Shown here in pieces: positions 1 through 9,820 of a stretch of DNA of 64,000 bases (within the stretch, counting starts at the first letter, position 1; each line of letters begins with the position of its first letter). The DNA comes from Vitis vinifera (taxonomy: Eukaryota > Streptophyta > Magnoliopsida > Vitales > Vitaceae). Under the pieces are notes generated by a model. That model was not told the origin of the DNA and searched no databases. It saw only the letters and a list, made by a program, of their open reading frames with translations. The position numbers were made by a program, and so were the translations under genes. Where the stretch lies: assembly GCF_030704535.1 (NCBI RefSeq), contig NC_081822.1, positions 6,201,501-6,265,500 of the forward strand. The letters are read 5' to 3'.

Positions 1-440
1 AAGATTTGCCTTTTCATTTTGTAAAAATATATTTAATCCAAGCGATGACCCTTATTCCTCAAAAGCCGAGCATTGCTTTGCATATGATGTGGTTTAGCTT
101 CTGTTAAGAATATGCCCTTATCCTCCTACTTGCTGGTTGAGTGGGGGTTTACAAGCAATTTGTAATTCTTATATTAGGAAGAAAAATTGCTCATTACAGT
201 GTTTCTAAATTTTTTGTTATGCTTTGCTTCCTAATGACCTGTATGAACAAATTTTATTGGTTGAAATAATTTGGAACATTTGATTTGCTTTTCGTTTTGT
301 AAAAAAATTGTTTAATTCAAGATATGACCCTTATTGCTCAAAACACCGAGTTTTGCTTTGCATATGACATGGTTTGGCTTCTGTTAAGAATATATATGCC
401 CTTGTCCTACTACTCGCTGGTTGAATGGGGGTTTACAAGT
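1..440. repeat. Diverged direct duplication of about 150 bp
   Basis: Bases about 7-155 and 285-439 share the same order of words: an oligo-A run after TTTTGT, then GACCCTTATT, GCTTTGCATATGA, CTTCTGTTAAGAATAT, CTGGTTGA and GGGGGTTTACAAG. There are scattered substitutions and a small TA insertion in the second copy. No coding function is recognised in either copy. They lie upstream of the HVA22-like exon and are probably intronic or upstream sequence of that gene. Confidence 0.7.
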
Positions 441-863
441 TCCAACATCAGGGTTTGGATCCAATTACATTTTCACATGAAAAGCTTGAGCATGTCTAGG
501 ATGGATTGGCTAAAATGAGAGGTTGGAGGAACTACCATGTCTGGTCTTTGCCTGTTCTCAAGTTCACATTTGCTTGACCTTGATATATCGCCTGGTGAGC
601 TAATCGCATTCAGTTCCATTTCTAAATCATCTTTTTGCTCTTTTCCTACTTCTTTATATTGGTAACCTTTTATTATCCATTATTTTAATATGTTTCCTGA
701 AACCTGTTGGCCATTTACTTTGTTATGTCTGCTGTGTTATTGGTCATTCTAAGGTGTATTTTTTTCCTGGAATATTTACATCTGCTTATTTTGCTCAAAT
801 TTTTTTTTTTTTTCATGACTAAATCTTATATCATGTATCATAAAAATTTGTTTTGCACGACAG

Positions 864-2808
864 TATTCCATTCTGGCCACATGCAAAAGGAGTGGCTACC
901 TTCCTGTTGGTGATACATTACTTTCAGGGTGCTTCTTATGTCTACCAGCACTTTGTATCGCCATCTATTTCCGGAAACTTACAAATATGTTGCATCTTTT
1001 CGATCCTGAGGAAAAAGGATGACATATGGAGTGAGCCTGACAACTTTCTTGATGCAGCAGAAAGATATATTGAAGAGAATGGACCTGAAGAATTGGAGAA
1101 ACTCCTCATTTGCCAGGTAAAATTTTAAGCTAATGTTTGTTTTTCAATAATGCAAATATGTTTGGAGGGTTGAAATATTTAAAAACTTGCATTCCTCTCA
1201 GTTAAGCCTAAAGATCTTGAATTCTCCTTGCTTGCCAACACTTGTCTGAATTAATCCTCTTCAGTAGGTGGGAAGGATCACTTCCCATTGTGACTGCTGA
1301 ATAGCTCATTGACTTTGGCTTTTGTCACCTTACTCCAAGGAGCGACCATAAGATAATTTCAAGTATCATAAGCTACTTTAGCCTGTTTGGATCAACTTTT
1401 GAGAAGCCAAAAGCCTTTTTTTTTTTTTTTCCTTTTTTCTTTTAAACTCAATAAGAGCTTCTATGTCTGTTTGACCAATTTTGTTCAAAGAGCTTATGGC
1501 TTTACTAAATTTAATATAGAAGGCAAAAAAATGTTGTTTCCTGTAGAAATTCTATTTTGACTTATACAAGAAGTTCTTTGATATTTAATAAAACTTTTAA
1601 AATACCAACATTTTCCTTTAAAAATTGTGACTTTAGCTACCGCTCTAGCTATCCACTAAAGCCAAAGACGAGCTATCTCGAAAGAGGCCTTTCCGATGCT
1701 GATGCTTCAGACTTGTGTGGAGCTCTTGCCAACCTTAATCCCATTAGCATTTTTTTGTAAGAAGTTTTGGACAAAACGCTCAAATGCCATGTCAAACAAT
1801 AAACTGATGTAATTTCTTTTTCTTTTTCATTTTAATAAATCTAAAACCAAACTTTCAGAGCAGTGGGCTGTACATTACTTTCTACTAGCCATAGACTGAT
1901 AAGTAAATTGCTTACAGTTCATCACTGGTAAGTGCTTAGTGAGCAAATTTTTCTATATTTATTTGTGACAGGAAAATCATGAACCGTATTATCACACTAC
2001 AGAAAGGAATCTTACCTTGTCAACCAGTCCAATGAAAGCTCAAAGGGAGTGGAGCTGTGCCCTTTGTCTGATAACAACAAGCAGTGAGAAACATTTAAAA
2101 AACCACCTCCAGGGGAAGGAGCACAAGGCCAAAGAAGAAGAAGAAGAAAGAGCGAATGAACTGGTGAGAAAGACCAAAGTTAAGTCTTCTTTAACACTGG
2201 ACAGTAATGATCCGATGGTTTTGCTCGGCAACTTCAATGGCATTGCATTGCTCAACCTTGAAAGATTGCACAACTTTCTAACTCCTGTTGCCAGATCGAT
2301 TAGATGGTATAGCTGGGAAAAACCCGAGTTTGGATGGACAAAATTAAATACTGATGGATCTATAGATCGAGGAAATGCTGGTTTTGGTGGTTTGTTTCGT
2401 GATCACAATGGTGACCCAATCTGTGCTTATGCCTCTAAAGCTCACCAGAATGATATTTTCTTAGTTGAACTATGGGCTATATGGAGAGGCCTTGTTCTTG
2501 CCTCTGGTCTGGGGATCAAAGCAATCTGGGTTGAGTCTGATTCAATGAGTGCTGTGAAAACCATCAACAGAAAGCAGCCATATAGCTCAAGAGCTGGTAG
2601 CTGTTTGAATCACATCTGGGTACTTCTAGAGAAGTTTGAGAAATACCTAGTTTCACACACATGGCGTGAAACCAACAAAGCAGCTGACTTTCTTTCAAAG
2701 ATGGATCTTTCTGGAAATGATGTAGTTCTAGGGACAGCTGACTTTCCCAATGGCCTTAACAGTATTATCAAGGATGATGCTGAAGGAAGGATGTATCGAA
2801 GAGGGTAA
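864..2808 (+). CDS. HVA22/DP1-like protein with U1-type zinc finger and C-terminal RNase H domain (5' exons not identified)
   Basis: Two exons join in frame: 864-1116 (after an AG acceptor, ending at a GTAAAA donor) and 1972-2808 (after TTTGTGACAG, ending in TAA). Exon one encodes the end of a TB2/DP1/HVA22 domain (WPHAKGVATFLLVIHYFQGA, YVYQHFV, then AAERYIEENGPEELEKLL). HVA22 proteins are small ER membrane-shaping, stress-related proteins. Exon two begins with a C-x2-C-x12-H-x5-H finger of the U1/matrin type (WSCALC, HLQGKEH). It is followed by a complete plant-type RNase H fold: acidic residues in TDGS, VELWAIW, VESDS and the NKAADFLSK end, so all four metal ligands appear present. HVA22 proteins with a zinc finger are known in plants; the RNase H part is unusual. 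Earlier exons with the membrane hairpins should lie upstream but were not recognised. An alternative is two neighbouring genes, but frame and phase run through. Confidence 0.72.
1117..1971 (+). other. Intron of the HVA22-zinc finger-RNase H gene
   Basis: The intron runs from GTAAAA to TTTGTGACAG. From about 1380 it contains GCCTGTTTGGATCAAC followed by T-rich and A-rich sequence, which resembles the start of a MITE, but no convincing matching right end was found. A short open stretch at about 1637-1758 is probably chance. Confidence 0.4.
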
Positions 2809-4071
2809 CCTCTGACAGTCTGACCCTGCTTAGCCTGAGATTTATCATTTTCAAAATTAAAAATTAAAAATTTGGAAGAAAAGAGAGAGATATGTATTGT
2901 TTAGATGAAGCAGAACGCAGAAAACTTGAATTGAAGCAACCAGGACTGTGATCCATAGAAAGAAGTAAAGGAGATGGGGAAAAATGGTATCTGGTACAAT
3001 TACACGGTTTTTTGGATCAGGGGTTCATGGAAGGAATAGATCTAATTCTACTGGTTGCTTTGCATATCAACAACACTGCAGTAACCTTTTTTTTTTAGTG
3101 AGATTATGGAGTGTTTTTCTGTACTTGGATATCCATGCTCCACAAACCAGTGGTTGATTAAGTTGTTCTTCCATTCCTTAGTTGCCGAGTTACTAATTTT
3201 TCCATTGTGTGCCCAAACTTAAACAGAAATTCTAGCATGCACCTGGGGCTGTTGCCACGGGTATTTGTCCTGAACAGGAACCTTCATCTCTATATATGTA
3301 GTATAGAGGCAGGTGATGATCTTTGGTCACTGAATATAGAGCTTCATTTGCTGATTGTCATATCTGGAACAGAAGTTTGGATCATTCCAGGTTCATAAAA
3401 CAGCAGCATACCATGTTCCATAGTAACAAATAATAAATTTGAATCCTTCAAAACCTTAGACGCATGGAAATTAACTTATCCAGGACCTGATTCAAATGAG
3501 AAGCAACTATCATAGAACATGAGGGAGAAAATATTAAAGATGCCCTGGAGCATAAAGATGAATCAGTTGTGCCAATCAATTGGACTCTAGTAAAAATAAG
3601 ATTGTATCTCCATACAGTAATTGAGATATCTGATGACCCGAACACAAGTATCAGAATCCAGGTTTATTACTTTGTAATTTGTATACACAACACAGATCAG
3701 CAGAAAAAGCACATGATCCATCATATTTTCCCTATACATAGGAAATTAAATTCAAAATGATAAAACATTGTGGGGCAGAGTCTTCTTTACACTAAGACCA
3801 GCACTGCTCCCATTTTCTAAAACTATATATTCCAACTTGCAATTATATTCCCACTTATCTTCATTCACATGTATAAATTCCAGGTTTCTGACTGCATCCG
3901 TAGATTCAGTGGCTCGTATAATGGTCTGAATTGGTAAACTGTTACCAGCTTGTACATTCTTTCTGATATTTACACAATCATAGGTTAAACCAGCAGCCAT
4001 TACAGCACTAGAATATAAAAATTTTCATGTCTACCAGTCTAATGGGCCTCTGCCACAAAGGTTCCTTTACA
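2809..4071. other. 3' flank and spacer, no gene recognised
   Basis: This holds the likely 3' UTR of the RNase H gene and a spacer. A minus-strand open frame at 3752-4000 (82 codons) has no recognised domain and lies just downstream of the Arg-rich exon, so it is probably untranslated or chance. No repeat structure was noted. Confidence 0.4.
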
Positions 4072-4358
4072 TTATGAAGCTTCACCAGCTCCCATGCCCT
4101 GGTTGTTTTCCATCTCAACTATAGATTCTCGAAGCTGCTGAGCACACTGTTGATTTTGGTCACTTTCTTCTGCTCCTTTGTAGCTAGCTGGAGGGAGTGG
4201 TACTTCATAACTAATTGGCTGTATTCTGCGGTTTTGCATATACTGTCGCCTTCGTTCCTTTTCACGGTTCTTTTGTTCTTCTGTCATTCTTGCTCTGCGT
4301 CTACGTTGGTAAAGGCGATTACGCTCACGTATCCGTTCCCTTAAAACATAAGCATTGT
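4072..4358 (-). CDS. Arg/Glu-rich orphan exon, unknown product
   Basis: On the minus strand a long T tract ending TTTGAAATTAG gives a good 3' splice site at 4359/4360. The following frame is open to a TAA at 4072-4074. It encodes a very basic, probably helical segment (RERIRERNRLYQRRRRARMT, then EEQKNREKERRRQYMQNRR) followed by a Pro/Glu/Gln-rich tail. I do not recognise a family; the basic repeats recall STPR-like or coiled nucleic-acid-binding segments. No upstream exon is certain. Its entry phase (two bases before the first full codon) is compatible with the last recognised exon of the DRE2-like gene 3.4 kb upstream on the same strand, but this is a one-in-three coincidence. It could also be a processed or transposon-captured exon. 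Confidence 0.35.
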
Positions 4359-4936
4359 CTAATTTCAAAAAAAAAAAAAAAAGGAAAAGAGTTTTAGTGG
4401 TTACAATCCATGTTCAGAAACCATCCTAGAGATGTAGCTGATATTTCAACTTGTATGTCCAACATCCACCAACATAGCTACATGTTGATCGATCCTGATC
4501 ATATAACTTGATTTAAATATCAAAAACTGAAATTTTTAAAGGATGAACAATGTCCAACAGTTAAAAAATTAAAAATCTACTAGACCGCTTGCTAGTAATG
4601 TAAAAAGGAACCACATCAAGCAGAGAGTGAATGCCAGAACAAAGTGCAGAATCAGAAAAACTTAATAGGTTACTGTGAACATGTATAGGCATCACAGCAA
4701 AAATGATAGAGATCGCTAGATATTGCCAATTTATCATCAATAGTGGGCAAACAGGAATTTTCAGAATTCAACACCATATAGACAGTACATATCAGCACTT
4801 CTGAAGAATAAAAGTATTCCATCTAACAAATTCTCATGTACCAGTGCTATAAATATGCTAAAACACCAGAATCTTGAGCCATTTTCTGAGGGAGCTTCTC
4901 AAACTTGTTGCTTAAGAGGTCATATCTAGAAAGTAA

Positions 4937-5315
4937 GGTCTTGTTTGGTAACTATCTTCAAAAAAAGTTTTCTATTCTCCTAAACAAAATAAAGGGAAAT
5001 ACATTTGACAACCAGAAAACAAAAGACAATTTTTGTTCTTAAAATAGAAAACAAAGTGTTTTTAGAGAACATCTTTTAGTTGTTTTCACTTGTTTTTTAA
5101 GGACTATTTTAAAAAATAATTATACAAATAAGGAGAATGATTAAAAATGAAGCACTACATATAAAAGTTATCTTTAAAACACGTCTAAAAACATAGAAAA
5201 AAAGTTTAAAATATTTAAAATTCCCAAACAGATTTTTGTTCCACAAAACACCAGAGAACCATTTTCAAAAACTATGTTTCAAAACTGTTTTTGAAAACAC
5301 TTCTTAAACAGAGCC
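4937..5315. mobile_element. MITE of PIF/Harbinger (Tourist) type
   Basis: About 379 bp of AT-rich, non-coding sequence begins GGTCTTGTTTGGTAAC and ends with GTTTAAGAA/GAGCC-type sequence that forms an imperfect inverted repeat with the start (GGCTCTGTTTAAGAA on the other strand). TAA flanks both ends (4934-4936 and 5316-5318), fitting the 3-bp TWA target duplication of this superfamily. It encodes nothing. Confidence 0.55.
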
Positions 5316-5479
5316 TAAATATCTTATCTATGAATTATCATGCACATGCACTGATAATTCCTAACAAAACTTCTTGAAATCTCACATAAAAGCTCCAACC
5401 AAGTATTAAATTCCATAATCTTACCCTACACCACTAAAAAGACTCTACTACGAAAGAGGGGTTGCAGTTTTGCAGTAGA

Positions 5480-6600
5480 GAGAGAATCCTTTTGGAAATG
5501 GGTTATAGTAAAAAAGTTTGGGGAAGAAGAAGGGAGATGATGCTTTAATGGTGTGGGGGATGGTAATGGGTGGGGTTATGAAAGGCAATTAGAAACATAT
5601 AGTAAGGCGTTAAAAGCAAATCTTGCTTCATAGTTGGCAATGGGAGGAGGGTTAAATTTTGGCAGGTTAGATGGTGTGGAGACTTATCTTTGGAAGGGTC
5701 TTCACTGGCATTATTCTCTATAGCCACCACTAAAGATTCTTGGGTAGCCAAGGTGTGGGAGCAAGAGCTAGTACTGGGGGGGAGTGGTGGTTGTCAATGA
5801 AGTCCCCACTTCTCAAGGCAAGTCCATGAATAGGAATTGGGAGGTGTGATGGCTTTTTCCAAAGACTGTAAAAAGCTTAATTATAAAGGATGAAGTTGAT
5901 AAAATGAGTTGGAAGGAATTTAAAGGTGGCAAGTTCTTTGTTAAATCTTTATACGTATCCCTAGCCCAAGCTAGAAGGGGATCTTTTCCCGCAAATATGG
6001 TTTATAATCCCTATGCTCCTACAAAGATGAGTTTCTTTACTTAGGAAACTGAATAGGGAAAAATTTGAAGATTAATTGGCTCAAAAGAAAGGGATGGATA
6101 CTGTTGAATAGATACATTGTATGAAAAGATGAAGAAGAATCAATTGATCACATACTCCTTCATTGCCCTAAAGCAAGTATCTTACGGCATTTTATTTTTT
6201 CTTTGTTTGAAGTGGCTTTGGTGTTGCACTCTATAGCATGCAGAACCCCACTCACTCGCCATGGATCATTTTTGGGAAAAAAAAAAAAGGAAAAAGGACT
6301 TGGAGGGTTGCCCCTTGTGCTTGTTTTGGACTCTATGGAAGGAAAGAAATTGGAGGTCTTTTGAAGATGCTGAATAGTTGAACCAAACAATCAAATCTGC
6401 TTTCATAAGTGCTGTTTTGGAATGGGTAAGAGTGTACATAGTTGATCATTCATTGACCATGATAGCTTTTAGTGATTGACTTAGCTCTAAGTAAGGAGGA
6501 GGAGCTTGTCTTTTTATTTCTCTTTCTTCTTTTTGATTGCCTATTGGTGTCTATTGTATACATCATGCGTACTTTGGTGCACACTTCCATTTAGGCGTTG

Positions 6601-6649
<49 letters not shown>

Positions 6650-6681
6650 TTCTTTGCCTATCAAAAATAAAAAATAAAAAA
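5480..6681 (+). mobile_element. 5'-truncated, degenerate L1-type LINE (end of ORF2 and 3' tail)
   Basis: In shifting frames this reads as the C-terminal part of a plant LINE ORF2. At about 5895-6010 there is a segment like DKMSWKEFKGGKFFVKSLY. It is followed by the zf-RVT zinc-binding region typical of these elements (PTKMSFF, INWLKRKGW, DEEESIDHILLHCPK), then LEGCPLCLFWTLWKERN near 6300-6350. Stops and frameshifts interrupt it, so it is dead. The 3' end has the usual T-rich tail with CTTTGCCTATC and an A-rich run ending at about 6681. The left edge is uncertain. Confidence 0.8.
6604..6647. repeat. (TA)n microsatellite
   Basis: About 22 TA dinucleotides sit inside the 3' untranslated tail of the LINE, just before its terminal CCTATC motif. 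Confidence 0.95.
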
Positions 6682-7566
6682 TGAGAACACCCTAATAACT
6701 AACAAAAATAAACTTGCAGAATCACAACAAGGCTTGATGAGAGCCTAAAACAACTTCAGTCGGGTTGCCAACAACCAGTGAGCTTTCTTGAACTTGTCAA
6801 GGTTTACCAAGTCTAGTCCTGAATAGCCTGAAAATCTCATGGTCCTTCAAAATAATCAGGCAGGGCTTCAGCTTCTGTCATCCTCATATGATCGATACAG
6901 CAAATTTAAGACCATCCGAGAGTGTTTGTAGAAGAAGATCTCCCACAAACCAAAAAGTATAGTATTTGGATGTTAAAAATGGTTTTGGGCACTCCTTTAT
7001 TGTTTTATACTTTCTGCTCTTTTTCTATTCAAACAATAGCTGAGATAAGCTTTATCACAACAGATCTCCCCTTACAGTGGACTTAAAACTCTCTAGGTAC
7101 CACACCTTGAAATCTACAGATTCCAAAGCATCCAGCAATAGGGATATTGGTAAATGACTGCAAAATATTTCTGGGCATGACCTTCCTGGAGAGACAGACA
7201 ACTTATAAGAACAGAGATAGAGTGATGATATAACTGTGTGCGCACTAGAAAATATGATTTATGGAAATAAATGCTTGTGTATATGCTTCTATTTTCTTGC
7301 AGAAACAGAAAATAAACAGTGTTCTGCAGTTGAGACAAAAAACAATAGCCATAAGAACAACAATATAAAATACGTTCTTGGGTATTAGAATGTCATAATT
7401 ACCAATTTTATCAAGGCAGTAAACATCCTCTGCAAGTTCCAAAAAACGAATACAGGCATCTCATAAAAACAATAAACAAATAAAGTTATAGATGTAAACA
7501 TTTTGCAAGTGTCCATGCTGGCGGGGAAACAAGTTTCTGACATGCTAGCCAATAATGGAAAGACCA
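6682..7566. other. Sequence between the LINE and the DRE2-like gene; no exon recognised
   Basis: I looked here on the minus strand for the cysteine-rich Fe-S exons expected after the DRE2-like exon at 7801-7990 and saw no CxxCxC or twin Cx2C pattern. The short minus-strand frames at 7114-7567 lack any motif. Confidence 0.45.
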
Positions 7567-7630
7567 ACTTAAGTTATGCTTTTCATTTTTATTTATTTTT
7601 TTTGATAAGTACTTAAGTTATGTTTTTCAT
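7567..7630 (-). mobile_element. Tail-only LINE-type retroinsertion with 20-bp target duplication
   Basis: A 20-bp direct repeat (ACTTAAGTTATGcTTTTCAT at 7567-7586, ACTTAAGTTATGtTTTTCAT at 7611-7630, 19/20 identical) brackets 24 bases. On the minus strand these read ACTTATC followed by A-rich sequence. This is the structure of target-primed reverse transcription that copied only the last few bases and the poly(A) tail. Confidence 0.75.
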
Positions 7631-7800
7631 AATTATGAAATATTGTTCTGTGAAAAGTAATATGTCCAGGATTGTTGATTGAATTGTGATAAACAAGGTA
7701 AATCAATAGCATAGGAGCAATTACTATGATGGAACATCCGAGCTCATCATGTAAGCACTTTAAGCAACAAAATATTTTAAACAGGTCTGAAAATGCACAC

Positions 7801-9760
7801 CTAATGGCAACTCAGTCCTACTTAAATCTTCTGCTGTAAGCAAAGTATCTTCATCAATAAAGTCATCTACATCCTCAATACGTGATTGTAATGTGTTAAC
7901 GGCAGCAACTGTTGGAGTTTCAACTCTGAGAATCTTTTTCTTTTGGAGAGCAGATGACTCTACATTGCAGCATGTTTTTCTTGCTTTGATCTGCACTACA
8001 AAAGTGCAAGACAATAAACAGAAATTTCTATTATCATAAGACAAAGTAGGGCAATTCTCTGAAAAAATAAGAAATTTCAAATTAAAAAATAGACAAAATA
8101 TAACACTTTAACCATTTAGTGAAGTTGTAGCACCTAGATCCCACAGAATGGAGTGGCCAATGTTGCCTAAAACATGGATCTCCAGTATGCAATACAAGAA
8201 CAGGTACATATGCTACTAATTTTCAAATATGGTGTAATTGGGATAGGCTTATTTACATAACTTAGAATGTAGAACATAATGGGTTAGGATCAAATGAAAT
8301 ATTAGTGATTGTATTAGAAAAGGATTAATAATAATCATATATAAAGTGCCTGGATTTCTTTTTATTTTTGGAAATCCACAAAACATGAATGAACAATACA
8401 TCATAACAATAACCTGTTTCCTATTTACTTTAGGTGTTTTCCGGGTCAAGAGCCTTTTTTTTTTTGGGTTTTTGTAAACACTATCGTATTGGAGTCAATT
8501 CATTTTTTTCCATTATTTTTTGCCTTGTAGAACAGAAAAATGATGGAATAATTAAAAATCTTTTGGCCCACTTGTTTTGGTGATTTTAGTATCTGCATGT
8601 ACATTCATCAACATTAGGATAATTTTGCACTGTAAATTAGATGATTACCGCAATAAGTTCAAACTCTTGATTTGAACATCCAATTTCACCAGTATGATCG
8701 AGGCATTCAAAACCTTCCACTGAATAGAAACCCGCAAATAAAAGATTGCGCTCTAAACAAGCTCTAGACTCGCCAACAGCCTAAAAATGAGATATCTCAG
8801 TCAAGACCAACACCAAACACACATGAAAAGTGATAGCAATTGAAAAGAAACATTCAAATGCATAAAACTTACAAAATCCTTGTTCCCATTGATGAACAAT
8901 GATGGTTCTTGTAAGAACACAAACCCGCCAGGTTTAAGCACTTTCACCAATTCTAACAGCCAAAGTTGGTTGTGAAACCCAGGTTTCTCTGAGATTGAGA
9001 TAACAGTTGACAATGAAGATGACTTAAAATAAAGGCTTCCTTCTGCATTCAAACCAAGTACATCCTCATGGAAAGTACATAAACATTTCATCAAGAAAAC
9101 TAGGAATCAGCCAAAACTTCCATTTGGTAGCAGAGAAATGAAGGAAAATAACGGAAATCAAGGTTTTGAGTCTTATCTTTTGTGTGTGTGTGGATCTCTC
9201 TCTCTCTCGGGTTTCTTGAACCACTCTGCCAAATACAGTAGTGCCATTACGCTCAGTTGAGTGGGGATTCTTCAGGATACAAAGTCCTGATCCCTTTGTT
9301 TTCCTAGATTTTTTGGGCCACCAAACGGAACCCAGTGAAGGAACATAAACAACTGATTCAAAAACCCTAAATTTTAAGGAAAAAAAGGGAAGAAACAAAA
9401 TTAAATAATTGAGATGGAAATACAGGATCAACACAAATCAAAACCCTAATACAGTAACAGCAGAGGAATCATTCAGGGAATCATGATGTAGATTCTTCTA
9501 GGGCTTTGATAGATAAAAGATATAAATGCATGAATATGTAAGTGCACGAATAAGGAGGGAAGGAAGGAAGGAAGGAAGGAAGGAGAGAAAGAGAGAAAGA
9601 GAGAAAGAGTCGAACCAAGTAGTGAGGCTTGAGTGATGATCCTCAAATCCTTGAGAGGAATAGAGAAATGTTGAAGAGCCCAAACCACAATTCTTGCGTT
9701 TACAGAGATTGAATCTGTTATTATCAACACCCCATCTTCTATCTCCATCTCCATTTCCAT
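7801..9760 (-). CDS. DRE2/anamorsin (CIAPIN1)-like protein lacking recognisable Fe-S domain
   Basis: Four exons join in phase on the minus strand: 9616-9760 (ATG at 9758-9760), 8873-9042, 8649-8780 and 7801-7990. They give the N-terminal methyltransferase-like domain (GVLIITDSIS, IITQAS, LVKVLKPGGFVFLQEP, ERNLLFAGFY). The acidic linker typical of the family follows (DVDDFIDEDTLLTAEDL, RTELPL). DRE2 works with the diflavin reductase TAH18/ATR3 as an early electron-transfer pair in cytosolic Fe-S protein assembly, using two cysteine clusters at its C terminus. Those clusters are not found: exon four ends at a normal-looking GTGTGC donor, yet no cysteine-rich exon was seen in the next 7.8 kb to the window start. 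That region carries a LINE, a MITE and a tail insertion. It may be a truncated paralogue, or exons may have escaped me. The N terminus (MEMEMEIEDG) appears to grow out of a GA-rich simple repeat. Confidence 0.7.
9553..9609. repeat. GGAA / GAGAAA microsatellite
   Basis: A run of GGAA repeats passes into GAGAAAGAGAAAGA within the first intron of the DRE2-like gene, ending 7 bp from the exon-one donor. As read on the transcript strand it is a pyrimidine-rich tract next to the donor. Confidence 0.9.
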
Positions 9761-9765
9761 GTCCG

Positions 9766-9820
9766 TTTCCCTTTCCCTTTCCCTTTCCCTTTCCCTTTCT
9801 TTCTTTCTTTCTTTCTTTCA
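9766..9820. repeat. (CCCTTT)n / (CTTT)n microsatellite at the DRE2-like start codon
   Basis: Tandem CCCTTT and then CTTT units lie immediately upstream of the minus-strand ATG. On the transcribed strand they form a GGGAAA-rich leader that runs into the first codons. Confidence 0.9.

Noticed and set aside
1380..1880. Possible hAT or Tourist MITE beginning GCCTGTTTGGATCAAC
   Set aside because: No inverted right end or target duplication could be matched with confidence.
3752..4000. Minus-strand 82-codon frame as a separate gene
   Set aside because: No domain, no clear splice or promoter context, and it lies in the probable 3' flank of the Arg-rich exon.
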